Shown: positions 1 to 9,482 of the stretch, in pieces
Position numbering within the stretch: the first letter of the stretch is position 1
Layout of the letters: each line of letters starts with the position of its first letter
Assembly (NCBI GenBank): GCA_021789355.1
Contig: JAJYJR010000003.1
Span: 1 to 37,693, forward strand
Direction: 5' to 3'
Origin: Chloroflexota bacterium
GTDB taxonomy: Bacteria > Chloroflexota > Limnocylindria > Limnocylindrales > CSP1-4
DNA: 37,693 nucleotides
Position numbers and translations under genes: made by a program
The notes under the pieces: model-generated
The model's database searches: none
What the model saw: only the letters and a program-made list of their open reading frames with translations
Told to the model about the DNA's origin: nothing

Positions 1-1
1 T

Positions 2-694
2 GTGACGCTGGTCGCGGTCACCAAGACCGTGCCCGTCGAGCGCATCCGCGCGGCCGTCGCCGCGGGGTTCACGGTGCTCGGCGAGAACCGGGTCCAGGAA
101 GCCGCCGACAAGATCGCCGCGCTGCGGGCGGATGACGACGCGGCCCGCCCGGCGAAGGCGACGTCGGCCGCCATCGTGTCCCGCCCCGGGGCCGTGGCCC
201 ACGGTGCCCGCCGGCCCGTCGCGTGGCACCTGATCGGACCGCTGCAGTCCAACAAGGCGCGGCATGCCGTCGAGCTCTTCGACGTGGTCGAGACGGTCGA
301 CTCGCTGGCGCTGGCCGTCCGGCTCGACCGCCTGGCCGCCGAGCATGGGCGCCCGGACCTGCCGGTCCTGCTGGAGGTCAACGTGGACGCGGACCCCGGC
401 AAGTCCGGGTACGCGCCTGCCGAGGTCGCGGCCGACCTGCCCGCCCTTGCTGACCTCGTCCGGCTGCGCGTGCTCGGTTTGATGACGGTGGGGCGGCTGG
501 TGGCGGACCCGGAGGAGGCGCGACCAACGTTCCGGCGACTGCGCGAGCTCTCTGAGCGGCTGCGTGCCGCGGAGCCCCGGCTCGGCGCCGCCCTCTCGAT
601 GGGGATGAGCGACGACTTCGAGGTGGCGGTGGAGGAGGGGGCGACGATCGTCAGGCTGGGGCGCGCCATCTTCGGGGCTCGTCCGCCGGGGTAG
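2..694 (+). CDS. yggS: YggS-family PLP-binding protein (partial, N-terminus outside window)
   Basis: This is a member of the YggS/PROSC family, cytoplasmic pyridoxal-phosphate-binding proteins with an alanine-racemase-like TIM barrel that act in PLP homeostasis rather than in a known catalytic step. The visible protein opens at TLVAVTKTVP, which carries the PLP lysine; in full-length members some 25-35 residues precede it, so the true start lies left of the window. Further family landmarks are LGENRVQEA, the WHLIGPLQSNK motif and the C-terminal LSMGMSDDFEVAVEEGATIVRLG block. There is an insertion of about 30 low-complexity Ala/Arg-rich residues between the ENRVQEA segment and WHLIG, where most homologues are shorter. 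It leads a yggS-yggT-yggU cluster common next to cell-division genes in Gram-positive and related bacteria. Confidence 0.93.
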   Translation: MTLVAVTKTVPVERIRAAVAAGFTVLGENRVQEAADKIAALRADDDAARPAKATSAAIVSRPGAVAHGARRPVAWHLIGPLQSNKARHAVELFDVVETVDSLALAVRLDRLAAEHGRPDLPVLLEVNVDADPGKSGYAPAEVAADLPALADLVRLRVLGLMTVGRLVADPEEARPTFRRLRELSERLRAAEPRLGAALSMGMSDDFEVAVEEGATIVRLGRAIFGARPPG

Positions 695-714
695 GGGAGC
701 GGCGGCGGAGCCGG

Positions 715-774
715 CCCGTGCCGCCGCGACCCGTGCCGTCGCGACCCGTGCCGCCGCGACCCGTGCCGCCGAGG
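715..774. repeat. Tandem 15-bp repeat, four units
   Basis: Four head-to-tail units of CCCGTGCCGCCGCGA lie between yggS and yggT; the second unit has one substitution and the last diverges at its end. The array ends about 35 bp before the yggT start, so it occupies the promoter and leader region. It is probably a slippage-prone minisatellite; no protein-binding role is evident. Confidence 0.85.
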
Positions 775-807
775 CCCGGCCCCCGCGCCCGCCTATACTC
801 CTCGATC

Positions 808-1059
808 GTGGGTGCCTTCCTGCCGAACTTCCTTCGGCTCCTGTTCCTTGCGCTGTACATCCTCCTGTTCGGACGGGTCCTGATCAGCTGGGTGAACCCC
901 AGGTACGACTCGCCCGTGGCCCGCTTCCTCTACGAGACGACCGAGCCGTTCCTTCAGCCGATCCGGCGCGTCCTCCCGGCGACCGGGATGATCGACTTCT
1001 CGCCGATCGTCGCGTTCCTGATCCTGTCGGTGCTTGCCACCGTGCTGGGCGTCGGCTGA
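808..1059 (+). CDS. yggT: YggT-family membrane protein
   Basis: This small integral membrane protein (83 aa) belongs to the YggT family. It has two hydrophobic helices, one around residues 5-28 (FLRLLFLALYILLFGRVLI) and one at the C-terminus (IDFSPIVAFLILSVLATVLG). The family signature is visible between them: SWVNP, then a stretch ending TEPFLQPIRRVLP. The GTG start at 808 fits family length; an earlier start would translate the 15-bp tandem repeat into a Pro-Arg string and is unlikely. The family is linked by context to cell-division and envelope functions, but its molecular role is not settled. It lies between yggS and the DUF167 gene on the same strand. Confidence 0.9.
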   Translation: MGAFLPNFLRLLFLALYILLFGRVLISWVNPRYDSPVARFLYETTEPFLQPIRRVLPATGMIDFSPIVAFLILSVLATVLGVG

Positions 1060-1165
1060 CCGGGACCAGCGTGATCGCCGCCCCGAAGCCTCGCCCTTCG
1101 GCTGGTCCGGCGGCAGGCGTCGCCGCCACCTCCGTGGGTGCCGTGGTCGGCAACCGGATGGTCAG

Positions 1166-1432
1166 GTGACCGCGGCACGGATCGCCGTCCGGCTCACGCC
1201 GCGCGCCGGCATCGATCGCCTCGAGCCGCCCGGCCCCGACGGCGAGCTGCAGGCACGCGTGCGCGCCGCGCCCGCGGAAGGGGCGGCCAACGAGGCGCTG
1301 CTCCGGCTCATCGCGGAGTCGCTCCGGGTTCCCCGGTCCGCCGTGCGCCTGGTCGGCGGCGCACGGAGCCGCCACAAGCTGGTCGAGGTCGACGGCCTCC
1401 GGCAGGACGAGGTGCGGGAGAGGCTCCCGTGA
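1166..1432 (+). CDS. yggU: DUF167/YggU-family protein
   Basis: An 88-residue protein of the DUF167 (YggU) family, a small alpha/beta fold of unknown biochemical role. The signature runs RIAVRLTPRAGIDRLE near the N-terminus, then RVRAAPAEGAANEALLRLIAE and a C-terminal block ending in SRHKLVEV; A-x-P-x-x-G-x-A-N-x-A is the family hallmark. The GTG at 1166 gives the normal family length. The preceding ~100 bp has an open frame but no recognisable homology. It completes the yggS-yggT-yggU run and is the last chromosomal protein gene before the tRNA. Confidence 0.88.
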   Translation: MTAARIAVRLTPRAGIDRLEPPGPDGELQARVRAAPAEGAANEALLRLIAESLRVPRSAVRLVGGARSRHKLVEVDGLRQDEVRERLP

Positions 1433-1539
1433 GTCGCGGGCGACGGGACCCGGGGGCGGACGGGTCCCGGGCACGCACGCTCGTTGACGGCCCCGGCCTG
1501 CCAGCGGATAATCGGCCAGCGGCAATGGCCGTCCTACCC

Positions 1540-3038
<1,499 letters not shown>

Positions 3039-3042
<4 letters not shown>

Positions 3043-3308
3043 GGGACAAGCTCCTCCCGATCAATGTCGCCGATGGTACGGCGCTCAAGTTCCACATCGA
3101 GGCGCCTGCGTTTGGCTGCCTCGCGGATGGCGAAAACGATTGCGGCTTCAACCTGACTCAGGCGCACTGAGTCCCGCGTGGCCGCGTGAGGGGTGCGCTC
3201 CCTTGCCGGCCTGGCCGGTCGCGCGTCACGCCCGTTTGCCGTACGCGACGCCCCGACGGGTTGGTCCCGCCGAGTGAGGTCGCGATCCGACGGCGCTGCG
3301 TGCTTCAT
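3039..3308 (-). CDS. Small protein translationally coupled to the recombinase
   Basis: I do not recognise this gene. It encodes about 89 residues from the ATG at 3308, or only 42 from a GTG at 3167. The C-terminal part, RLSQVEAAIVFAIREAAKRRR followed by LDVELERRTIGDIDREELVP, looks like a genuine short helical protein, whereas the N-terminal part is arginine-rich and could be untranslated. Its stop overlaps the recombinase start as ATGA, which implies coupled translation. A recombination directionality factor or other recombinase helper is possible from position alone. Confidence 0.45.
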
Positions 3309-3598
3309 CACAGAGAACAACACCGATGGCAGCCCGTCTGTCCGATGCCTTCTTTCGAAGAGCACCATCTGTGGACCAGGGCTGGCGGCATCGCTATCGG
3401 CAACGCGGCGCGGGATCGTCTCGCGTGGCGCCCGGCCCCTCTCAGTGCCGGCGCCCGAACGACCGCGCTGCCCACTGGCGGCTCGCCACGGCCGTCTTCG
3501 CAGAGCACTCGGGCGCGTCCTCCAGAGGTGCACGGGCGAGCCCGCCTGCCTTCGGGCGCTACAGCCAATGGCTGTCCCGAAGCGACGGGTCCGGCGTG
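3309..3598. other. Intergenic region without a convincing gene
   Basis: Open frames here have the composition of shadow frames and none has a Shine-Dalgarno sequence or a recognisable motif. The stretch separates two minus-strand genes, so it should hold the promoter of the recombinase operon. A short CTTC-TTTC-GAAG inverted repeat lies near 3350. Confidence 0.4.
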
Positions 3599-4336
3599 CT
3601 AGGAGGGGCGACTCCCTGCAGAGCCTGCGCTGGGTTTCTTCGCGTAACCGGCCCCCGCCACCCCGAGTTCGGCGAGCCGTCGCTCGTACGCGTCGTGCGG
3701 CAGCAGGACCCATTGCGACCAAGACTTCACCCTCCGCCCGCCCGCGTACGGGGTGCGGTGGACCTCCCGCGCGATGAGCCCGGCGGCCTCGGCCTGCTCC
3801 AGAAGCTGGCGCGCCCAGCGGTAGTCGCGCCCGTGCCGCTGCGCCCAGAGCGCGAGATGGGTGGAGAGGCGCGTGCCGTCCCGGTTGGCCAGGTGGGGCG
3901 TGCCCCGCCGCGGGCGACCGGCCTGGGGCACGCTGACCGGATCCCAGTGGGCGTACAGGTGGGGCAGCAGGTCGTCGATCAGGAGCCGCCAGGTGGCGTC
4001 GGCGGCCCGCGCGGCCCCGGCGTCTGGCTGCTCGACTGCGGTCCGCCGGGACGCGTCCGCCCCAGCGGCCGCTCCTGCCCGCGGGTTCGGGAGGTGGAGG
4101 GCCGCCAGCGCGGCGTCATGCGCCTCCCAGGCCTCCCAGCGGGCTATGACGTCCCGGACCCCGGGCGCGACCCGGGAGGGATCGCCGCCCTCGTAGGCGA
4201 CGAGGTTGCAGGCGTGCAGGTAGGCCACCTCGCTCGGGCGCGGGGTCAATGGCGGCACCGGCGTGACCAGTCGGCCCAGCCAGGAGCGCAGCCCCGCCGC
4301 GCCCGGAGCCGCGGCACCCGCCTGCCCTCCCGCCAT
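3599..4336 (-). CDS. Hypothetical protein, possible winged-helix C-terminal domain
   Basis: Not assigned to a named family. The protein has about 245 residues from the ATG at 4336, chosen because GGGAGG lies 11 nt upstream; an in-frame start at 4372 is also possible. The middle is acidic and alanine-rich. The last ~100 residues (THLALWAQRHGRDYRWARQLLEQAEAAGLIAREVHR, then RVKSWSQWVLLPHDAYERRLAEL) have the helix-helix-strand pattern of a winged-helix DNA-binding domain such as those in element replication or partition proteins; this is inference. It is transcribed towards the recombinase operon and divergently from the HTH/DUF6036 pair. Confidence 0.6.
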   Translation of the reverse strand: MAGGQAGAAAPGAAGLRSWLGRLVTPVPPLTPRPSEVAYLHACNLVAYEGGDPSRVAPGVRDVIARWEAWEAHDAALAALHLPNPRAGAAAGADASRRTAVEQPDAGAARAADATWRLLIDDLLPHLYAHWDPVSVPQAGRPRRGTPHLANRDGTRLSTHLALWAQRHGRDYRWARQLLEQAEAAGLIAREVHRTPYAGGRRVKSWSQWVLLPHDAYERRLAELGVAGAGYAKKPSAGSAGSRPS

Positions 4337-4564
4337 GTCGCGCCTCGCCTCCCTGCCGAGGCGCCGGTGCACCCCGCTCTGGGGATCATCGTGGGCGGAG
4401 TGCGGTGGTCAACTGCGGAGGCTGTCATGCACCGCACCGCAGCAAGTGCGTCACAGCCGGTTCGGCCCCCTTGACGCCCGTCGGCCAGCCTCCATACTCA
4501 CAACTGTTCGGATTTTTCGCTTTGTGACGCCAAGGGGACCGCCTGACTGGTCGGATTGTTCAGG
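4337..4564. promoter_or_regulatory. Divergent promoter region
   Basis: This 228-bp gap separates a minus-strand gene from the HTH gene at 4565. It contains a locally AT-rich patch (GGATTTTTCGCTTTG, about 4510-4524), the lowest GC nearby and a natural place for promoter elements. GTTCGGAT at 4506-4513 and TCGGATTGTTC just before the gene share short motifs that could be binding sites of the HTH product. No consensus -35/-10 pair is clear. Confidence 0.35.
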
Positions 4565-5101
4565 ATGGATCACCACACAGCCTCACCAGACGACCTGCTC
4601 TCCACCGGACAGGTAGCCGAGATGCTCGGCACCACACCGCGGCATGTCGCACACCTCGCCGACCGTGGCGAGCTGCCGTACACGCTTGCGGGGACCCACC
4701 GGCGGATCCGCCGCGCCGACGCCGAGCGTCTCGCCTCGCTGCGCGCGCCGGCCCGGGGCGGTCCGATGACGCGCGATCAGCGCCAGTCGCTCTGGCTCAG
4801 CCACCTCGTCGCTGCGCGGCTGGTCCAGGATCCGGAGCGCGTCCTGTCTGACGCAAGGCGCACCAGCGAGCGGTACATCGCGAAGGGCGCGTCGGGCGCA
4901 CCCTGGCTGCGCCAGTGGCTGGCGCTCATCGACGAGGGCCCAGATGCCGTGCTCGCGGTCCTCGTGTCGACCTCGCCCCGGGCACGTGAGCTGCGCCAGA
5001 ACTCGCCGTTTGCACAGGCGCTCGAGGGCGATGAGCGCATTCTGGCAATCGAGGCCTTCCGCCGCACCCACGCTCCGGGAGGGGGACGCTCGACGCCGTG
5101 A
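4565..5101 (+). CDS. Excisionase-type HTH protein paired with DUF6036 gene
   Basis: A 178-aa protein whose N-terminus (LLSTGQVAEMLGTTPRHVAHLADRGELPY, then HRRIRRADAERL) is a MerR/excisionase-type helix-turn-helix (HTH_17-like) domain, residues about 8-55. The remaining ~110 residues are helical and not assigned. The start is the ATG at 4565; a TTG nine bases earlier is in frame, and the lack of a clear Shine-Dalgarno suggests a leaderless or near-leaderless transcript. Its stop overlaps the GTG of the DUF6036 gene (GTGA). HTH-plus-nucleotidyltransferase pairs of this layout are often toxin-antitoxin-like, with the HTH protein as antitoxin and autorepressor. That role is inferred from context. 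Confidence 0.75.
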   Translation: MDHHTASPDDLLSTGQVAEMLGTTPRHVAHLADRGELPYTLAGTHRRIRRADAERLASLRAPARGGPMTRDQRQSLWLSHLVAARLVQDPERVLSDARRTSERYIAKGASGAPWLRQWLALIDEGPDAVLAVLVSTSPRARELRQNSPFAQALEGDERILAIEAFRRTHAPGGGRSTP

Positions 5102-5665
5102 AGTTCGAGGATCTCCAGCACATCGTCCGCGCGTCGTCGGCGCTGCTCGACGACCAGGGCCTGCTCGACCCCGACCGGGCGGAGTTCGTCATCGTCGGAT
5201 CGGCAGCCATTCTCGTGCTCGCCAACGAGTACTGCCTGCCGGCGATGGCGACCCGGTCTGACGAGGCCGACGTCGTGCCTCCGGATGATGCCGACGGGGC
5301 GAAGGCAACGCTCATCGACGCGGTGCTCGGGGAGATGTCGCCGTTCCACGACGCGAACGGCTACTACGCGCAGGGCGTGAGCGAGGATACGGCGTGGCTA
5401 CCCGCTGGCTGGCGAGGGCGCCTCATCCCTTTCGAGGCGCCGTCCATCCTGGTTCGCGGACACGGCCTCGCGATCGAGCGGCACGACCTCGCGGCGTCCA
5501 AGCTCGCGGCAGGGCGGATCAAGGACTTCGAGTTTGTCGAGGCGCTCATCGCGGTCGGGATCCCTCGACGTGCCCACGGTCCGCGAGCGGCTCGACGCGA
5601 TCCCCCCGGGGCCTGGTCGCCCGGCCAGGATCGCTGCCGCGCGGAAGTGGCTGGCAGGGCGCTGA
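5098..5665 (+). pseudogene. DUF6036-type nucleotidyltransferase-like protein, frameshifted near 5563
   Basis: The product resembles DUF6036 proteins, which have a nucleotidyltransferase fold related to AbiEii-type toxins. Visible landmarks are EFVIVGSAAILVLANEY, ATRSDEADVVPPDDADG (the acidic segment of the fold) and LAASKLAAGRIKDFEFVEALI. After residue ~157 the frame loses family character, but the +1 frame continues with VRERLDAIPPGPGRPARIAA and ends WLAGR at 5663-5665, a typical C-terminus for this family. One surplus base in the CCC run at 5562-5564 explains it. Without correction the frame runs on to 5976 as unrelated residues. It may be a real inactivating mutation or a sequencing error. 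The GTG start overlaps the upstream HTH gene by 4 bp, implying coupled expression. Confidence 0.7.
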
Positions 5666-5771
5666 CCGCACCACCCGCGCCGCCGGCGGGACCCGCAGAC
5701 GCGAGCGGGATGCCCTGCTCCGTCAGTGTTCGCGCGTACCGCACACGGGGCCGCGTGCCGTCGCCCGTCAC

Positions 5772-7100
5772 TTACTCCGCGGCTGTGGCGCGCCCGGACC
5801 GCAGGGCGAGGAGCTCCGCGCCGGGGAGGGCGCCCTGTGCCTCGAGCGCGGCCGCCACGCGCTCCACGCCGGCCCGCTCGGCCGTCACGATCTGCTCGGC
5901 ACGGCGGTGCTGCTCGGCGAGCACGGTGGCGATGCGCCGGTCGCGCCGGTCGATGGTCTCGGGCCCGGGCTCGTAGAGCCCCCGCAGCGAGAGCACGCCC
6001 CAGCCCGGGTCGCCACCGCCGTCGAGGCGCCGCGCGGCGAGCTCGGTGGCGCGCGCGGTGTCGCTGGCCGACCCGCTCGACGCACTCCCAAGGACGACCT
6101 GCTCGGCGGCGAGGCCGCCCAGGGCCACGGCGATACGATCGAGGAGCGCATCGTCTGACACGATGCGGCGCCGTCGCTCGTCGGGCCCCACGTGCGTCTC
6201 GCCGCCCCGCAGCCGCGAGATGCGGGCGCTGGGCACGACCTGGCCGGTGGCCAGGGCGACCAGGGCGTGCCCGCCCTCATGGAGCGCCGCCACGTGCAGC
6301 TCGCGGTCGTCGAGGACGTCGTCCGCGTCGATCTCCCCGCGGCGCTCGAGGATCTCGGCGACCAGGGGCCAGTCCGCCGCCCGACCCTCGGCGGCCGCCA
6401 GGCCCACCGCCTCGTCGAGGGCGGCGATGGCTGCCGGGTAGGTGGCGCCGCGCAGGGCGTCGGCCATGAGCTCGATGGGCAGGCCGGGCAGGCGGCGCGC
6501 GGTGCACTGGGCGCGCAGCAGCGCCGCGAGCTCGGCCGCGGTGGGGCGGGCCAGCGTCACCACCGTGTCGCAGCGCCCGGGGCGCGTGATCGCCTCGTCG
6601 ATGGCCATCGCGGGTCGCGACGTCACGAGGACGTACACCGCGCCGTGGTCGGCCGGCAGGGCATCGATGGCGCCGAGGAGGGCGAGCAGGCCCGCCCGCG
6701 AGGCGCGGTCGTGCTGGCGTGCATCGCGATCGAGGACCAGGGCGTCCGCCTCCTCGAGCACCACGACGGCGGCGTCCCGCCGGCCGGCCAGCAGCCGCCC
6801 CAGGGCCTCGATGCGTTCGGCGTCGAGCAGTGCCGACTCGAGGCGATACGTCGGGACAGGCGCGATGAGGCTGGCCAGGACGCGGGTCAGGAACGTCTTC
6901 CCCGTGCCCACCGGCCCGGTCAGCGCGACGGCCCGTGGCAGGGCCGCCCCCGCCGATCGCACCCGCTCGAGCCCGACGAGGCGGGTCGCGAGCGAGGTGA
7001 TCGCGGCGCGCAGGGCGGGCGGCCCCACGTACGCCTCGAGGGTCAGGCCCGCCGGCGCGAGCTGATGCGCCTCGAGCCAGGCCGCCAGTTCCGCGTCCAT
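5772..7100 (-). CDS. AAA+ ATPase with FtsH-like M41 metalloprotease domain
   Basis: A soluble 442-aa protein combining an AAA+ module and an M41 peptidase module. Walker A is GPVGTGKT (62-69). The Walker B region is VVVLEEADAL (113-121), where the usual DE is EE. RPGRCD near 173-178 matches the arginine-finger segment. The zinc-binding HExxH is HEGGH at 274-278, with a likely third ligand Asp347 in SDTARATELA. No transmembrane helix is present, unlike cellular FtsH, and it is about 200 residues shorter. The ATG at 7100 is preceded by GGAGGTG at 9 nt, a better start than the in-frame GTG at 7226. It sits with a primase on the minus strand, suggesting element maintenance or proteolytic control. 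Confidence 0.88.
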   Translation of the reverse strand: MDAELAAWLEAHQLAPAGLTLEAYVGPPALRAAITSLATRLVGLERVRSAGAALPRAVALTGPVGTGKTFLTRVLASLIAPVPTYRLESALLDAERIEALGRLLAGRRDAAVVVLEEADALVLDRDARQHDRASRAGLLALLGAIDALPADHGAVYVLVTSRPAMAIDEAITRPGRCDTVVTLARPTAAELAALLRAQCTARRLPGLPIELMADALRGATYPAAIAALDEAVGLAAAEGRAADWPLVAEILERRGEIDADDVLDDRELHVAALHEGGHALVALATGQVVPSARISRLRGGETHVGPDERRRRIVSDDALLDRIAVALGGLAAEQVVLGSASSGSASDTARATELAARRLDGGGDPGWGVLSLRGLYEPGPETIDRRDRRIATVLAEQHRRAEQIVTAERAGVERVAAALEAQGALPGAELLALRSGRATAAE

Positions 7101-7330
7101 TGCCACCGGCACCTCCATCGCCGTCCACGGAACCCGATCAGCGGGCCGAGGCGCAAGCGGACCGTGCGCTGTTGGCGCTGGCGGCGCATCGTTCGCTCCG
7201 TTCGCACATGTGATGGCGTTGACCACGGCAAGGACGCGCGGGCGCCGCGCGTCTTACACGGCCCTGTTCACGCGCGCGTGAACCTGCACGCGCCCGGGTG
7301 GACGGTCGCGCGCGGGTGATGCGGCCCCGC

Positions 7331-8278
7331 TCAGCGCGGTCCGCGCGCGCAGTCCTCGAGCAGCAGCCCGAGGGGCATGCCGCCGAGCTCCCGGGCGAGC
7401 GGCGCCAGCAGGCGCGGCCACAGGTCGGCGGGGGCCGCGCGACAGAGCGCCACCCACGCGTCCTTCCAGGCGATGCGCGCCTCGACGTCGCGCGCCGCCC
7501 GCTCGACGTACCGGGCACGGGTGGTGTCCCACAGGTAGCGCCAGCGGCTGCGGGGTGCGGCCAGCGCGGCCTCGAAGGCGCCTGGATCCCGCTGCAGCAG
7601 CGAGGCCGGGTCCTCGCCGGCCGGCAGCGTCACCACCCCTACCTGCAGGTCCGCGGTGGCGGGCGCGGTGAGGACCCGCTCCAGCCCGCGCGTCCCGGCG
7701 GCGTCGCCGTCGAGCACCAGCGTGAGGCGCGGCACCCCGAGACGCGCCAGCTGCTCGGGGTGGAGCAGGGTGCCGCCCAGGGCCAGCACGTGGCGATGGC
7801 CGGCCTGCCAGGCTGCCAGCATGTCGAGGTGGCCCTCGACGAGGAGCGCCTCGCCGGCCGCGCGCACCGCCGGCAGGTTGGGCCACCCGTACAGCTCGCG
7901 GTGCTTCACGAACAGCGCGCTGGTGGGCGAGCTCAAGTACTTGGGCTCGACGTCCGCCTCGAGGGCTCGACCGGCGAAGGCCAGCGGCACACCGGCCTCG
8001 TCGGGCAAGGGGAGCATGAGACGGTCGACCCAGCGCGGGCGCAGCGGGGCGTCGAGCGCGAGCCCGCTCGCCAGGAGCAGCGTGGCCGACCAGCCGCGGG
8101 CCGCCAGGTGGCGCAGGAGGCCGTCGTGCGCGGGGGCGTACCCGAGCCCCCAGGCGTCGGCCGTGGCCCGCGTGATCCCGCGCTCGGCGAGGTAGGCGCG
8201 GGCGCGCGGTGAGTGCGCGAGTTGGTCGCGGAACCACGCGGCGGCATCGACCTGGATCCGGCGCAGCGGCTCGCTCAT
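7331..8278 (-). CDS. DnaG-like primase catalytic core (no zinc finger)
   Basis: A 315-aa protein matching the catalytic part of bacterial DnaG primases. It opens with the primase N-terminal fold (YLAERGITRATADAWGLGYAP). It continues with RLMLPLPDEAGVPLAFAGRAL and EPKYLSSPTSALFVKHRELYG. The Toprim domain shows EGHLD (Glu148) and LDGDAAGTRG (Asp190, Asp192). The N-terminal CHC2 zinc-binding domain and the C-terminal helicase-interaction domain of cellular DnaG are absent, as is common in plasmid, phage and ICE primases. The start is placed at the ATG at 8278; an in-frame GTG at 8353 is possible and neither has a strong Shine-Dalgarno. It would supply primers for element replication, perhaps with the RepA-like ATPase at 20.5 kb. 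Confidence 0.88.
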   Translation of the reverse strand: MSEPLRRIQVDAAAWFRDQLAHSPRARAYLAERGITRATADAWGLGYAPAHDGLLRHLAARGWSATLLLASGLALDAPLRPRWVDRLMLPLPDEAGVPLAFAGRALEADVEPKYLSSPTSALFVKHRELYGWPNLPAVRAAGEALLVEGHLDMLAAWQAGHRHVLALGGTLLHPEQLARLGVPRLTLVLDGDAAGTRGLERVLTAPATADLQVGVVTLPAGEDPASLLQRDPGAFEAALAAPRSRWRYLWDTTRARYVERAARDVEARIAWKDAWVALCRAAPADLWPRLLAPLARELGGMPLGLLLEDCARGPR

Positions 8279-8578
8279 CCGGAGGATGCTGGGCACGTCC
8301 GGCTGCGCGTCAAGCCCCGGAGCGACGAGTCCCAAGGCGCTCGCGCGGGCCACCCCGCCGGAGCACGCACCCGTGCTTGTCCCGCGCCCTTCCTGCTCGC
8401 TGTGTCAGGCCGCGACGGCGCGGCGCATCGGCATGGGCACATGGTCCCTGCGCTCCGCGTCGTCCGCGCCGCCGTTCGCCCTCTACAGCGGGGCGCTGAG
8501 AGCGGGCCGCGTTGACCGGTGGCCCCGCTGGGCCACGCTCGCCAGGAGCACCGACACGGCAGGGAGGGGAGCGCGGCG
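8279..8578. other. Intergenic region, primase/zinc-ribbon divergent gap
   Basis: This stretch lies between the minus-strand primase and the plus-strand zinc-ribbon gene. No frame has a ribosome-binding site plus protein-like composition, and no clear promoter or hairpin is seen. It presumably carries the two divergent promoters. Confidence 0.35.
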
Positions 8579-8851
8579 ATGGGTCGGATCGATCGGATCC
8601 CCGAGGAGGCCGCCGTCCGCCTGGGACACCCCGGGCGCGACCGGATGCACTTCCTGGTGCGCCTCGGAGGCCAGCTGCATCGCCCTGCGCCGGCCGTCTT
8701 CGATGACCTCGACCCGGCGAGCGCGGCACGGGACTGGCCGGCACGGCTACCGTCGCTCGTCACCCTCTGCGGGCGGGCTGCGTGCACCGACGATCTGCTC
8801 CCCACGTACGGCGAGCCGAGCTGCCCGGTCTGCGGAGAATGGCGCGCGTGA
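8579..8851 (+). CDS. Small four-cysteine zinc-ribbon-like protein
   Basis: A 90-aa hypothetical protein. The ATG at 8579 has GGAGGGG about 8 nt upstream, which fixes the start. Four cysteines in the C-terminal third (64, 69, 82, 85) form a C-x4-C...C-P-x-C pattern ending in CPVCGEW, as in small zinc ribbons. The N-terminal ~60 residues are mixed alpha/beta with no motif I recognise. It is the only plus-strand gene between the primase and the surface-protein block. Function unknown; DNA or RNA binding is a guess. Confidence 0.6.
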   Translation: MGRIDRIPEEAAVRLGHPGRDRMHFLVRLGGQLHRPAPAVFDDLDPASAARDWPARLPSLVTLCGRAACTDDLLPTYGEPSCPVCGEWRA

Positions 8852-9058
8852 TCGGCGGGCAGCGGCGGGCCCCAGGGCTCGGGTGGTGCTGGTGACGCAC
8901 CTCGCAGCTCGTTGCAGTCGGGAGGGGAGTGAGACAGGTCGCTCACGCGAAGCCCTCCAGCAGCGCCCCGAAGAACGGCTTGGGTGCAGGTCGGCGGTAA
9001 AGATGCGTCATCTCCTCGATCTGCGGGAAGGCCGCCGACGCCGTGGTACAGCAGGGCG

Positions 9059-9391
9059 TCCTGTCGAAACCCCGGGGGCGGGCTCGTCGCCGCGGGCACG
9101 GCACGGAGCATCACCGAAGGACCACGGGCGCCGCGGGGCTGGTTCGGACCCCGTGGCATCCAGTCCCTTACCGTCCGCCTGCGCGGCGGTCAGAGGGCTG
9201 GGGCCACAGACCTGACCAAACCGCGCGTTCGCGCAGGCGACTCGGCTCAGTTCACGGTGATGCTGGCGGTCTGACTGTGGGACAGCGCGCCGCTCGTCGC
9301 CGTGACGGTGAACGTGCGCGTGCCGCGCGGCGTCCGCGAAGTGCTGATGGTGAGCGTCGACGTCCCACCCGGCGATCCGTTGACCGTCGAG
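9059..9391. repeat. 333-bp direct repeat, copy 1
   Basis: Identical over 333 bp to 15027-15359 except for one base (C at 9114, A at 15082), in the same orientation and 5,968 bp apart. Flanking sequences on both sides are unrelated. The copy holds the last 48 codons and stop of an S53 protease gene plus 188 bp downstream of it. The 8852-9058 stretch to its left shows no gene. Confidence 0.97.
9247..9391 (-). pseudogene. Orphan 3' end of S53 protease gene
   Basis: This fragment encodes the same C-terminal beta-sandwich end (from VNGSPGGTSTLTISTSRTPR to TASITVN and stop) as the intact protease at 15215-17131. It starts abruptly where the 333-bp repeat begins, without its own start codon or signal peptide. 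The open frame upstream to 9432 is unrelated sequence. It is a duplication remnant, not a functional gene. Confidence 0.9.
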
Positions 9392-9426
9392 CACCGCTCA
9401 GCACCGTCCCTGGGCCCGGCATGGAT

Positions 9427-9461
9427 GGGCACGAGGGCCGGGTGACCCGGCCCTCGTGCCC
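9427..9461 (-). terminator. Strong hairpin downstream of the surface-protein gene
   Basis: A perfect 16-bp inverted repeat, GGGCACGAGGGCCGGG and its complement, is separated by the 3-nt loop TGA. It lies 21 bp past the stop of the minus-strand gene at 9483. No T-run follows on either strand, so it would act as a GC-rich hairpin terminator. Confidence 0.8.
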
Positions 9462-9482
9462 GCTCGTGGAGCGCCGACGGAT

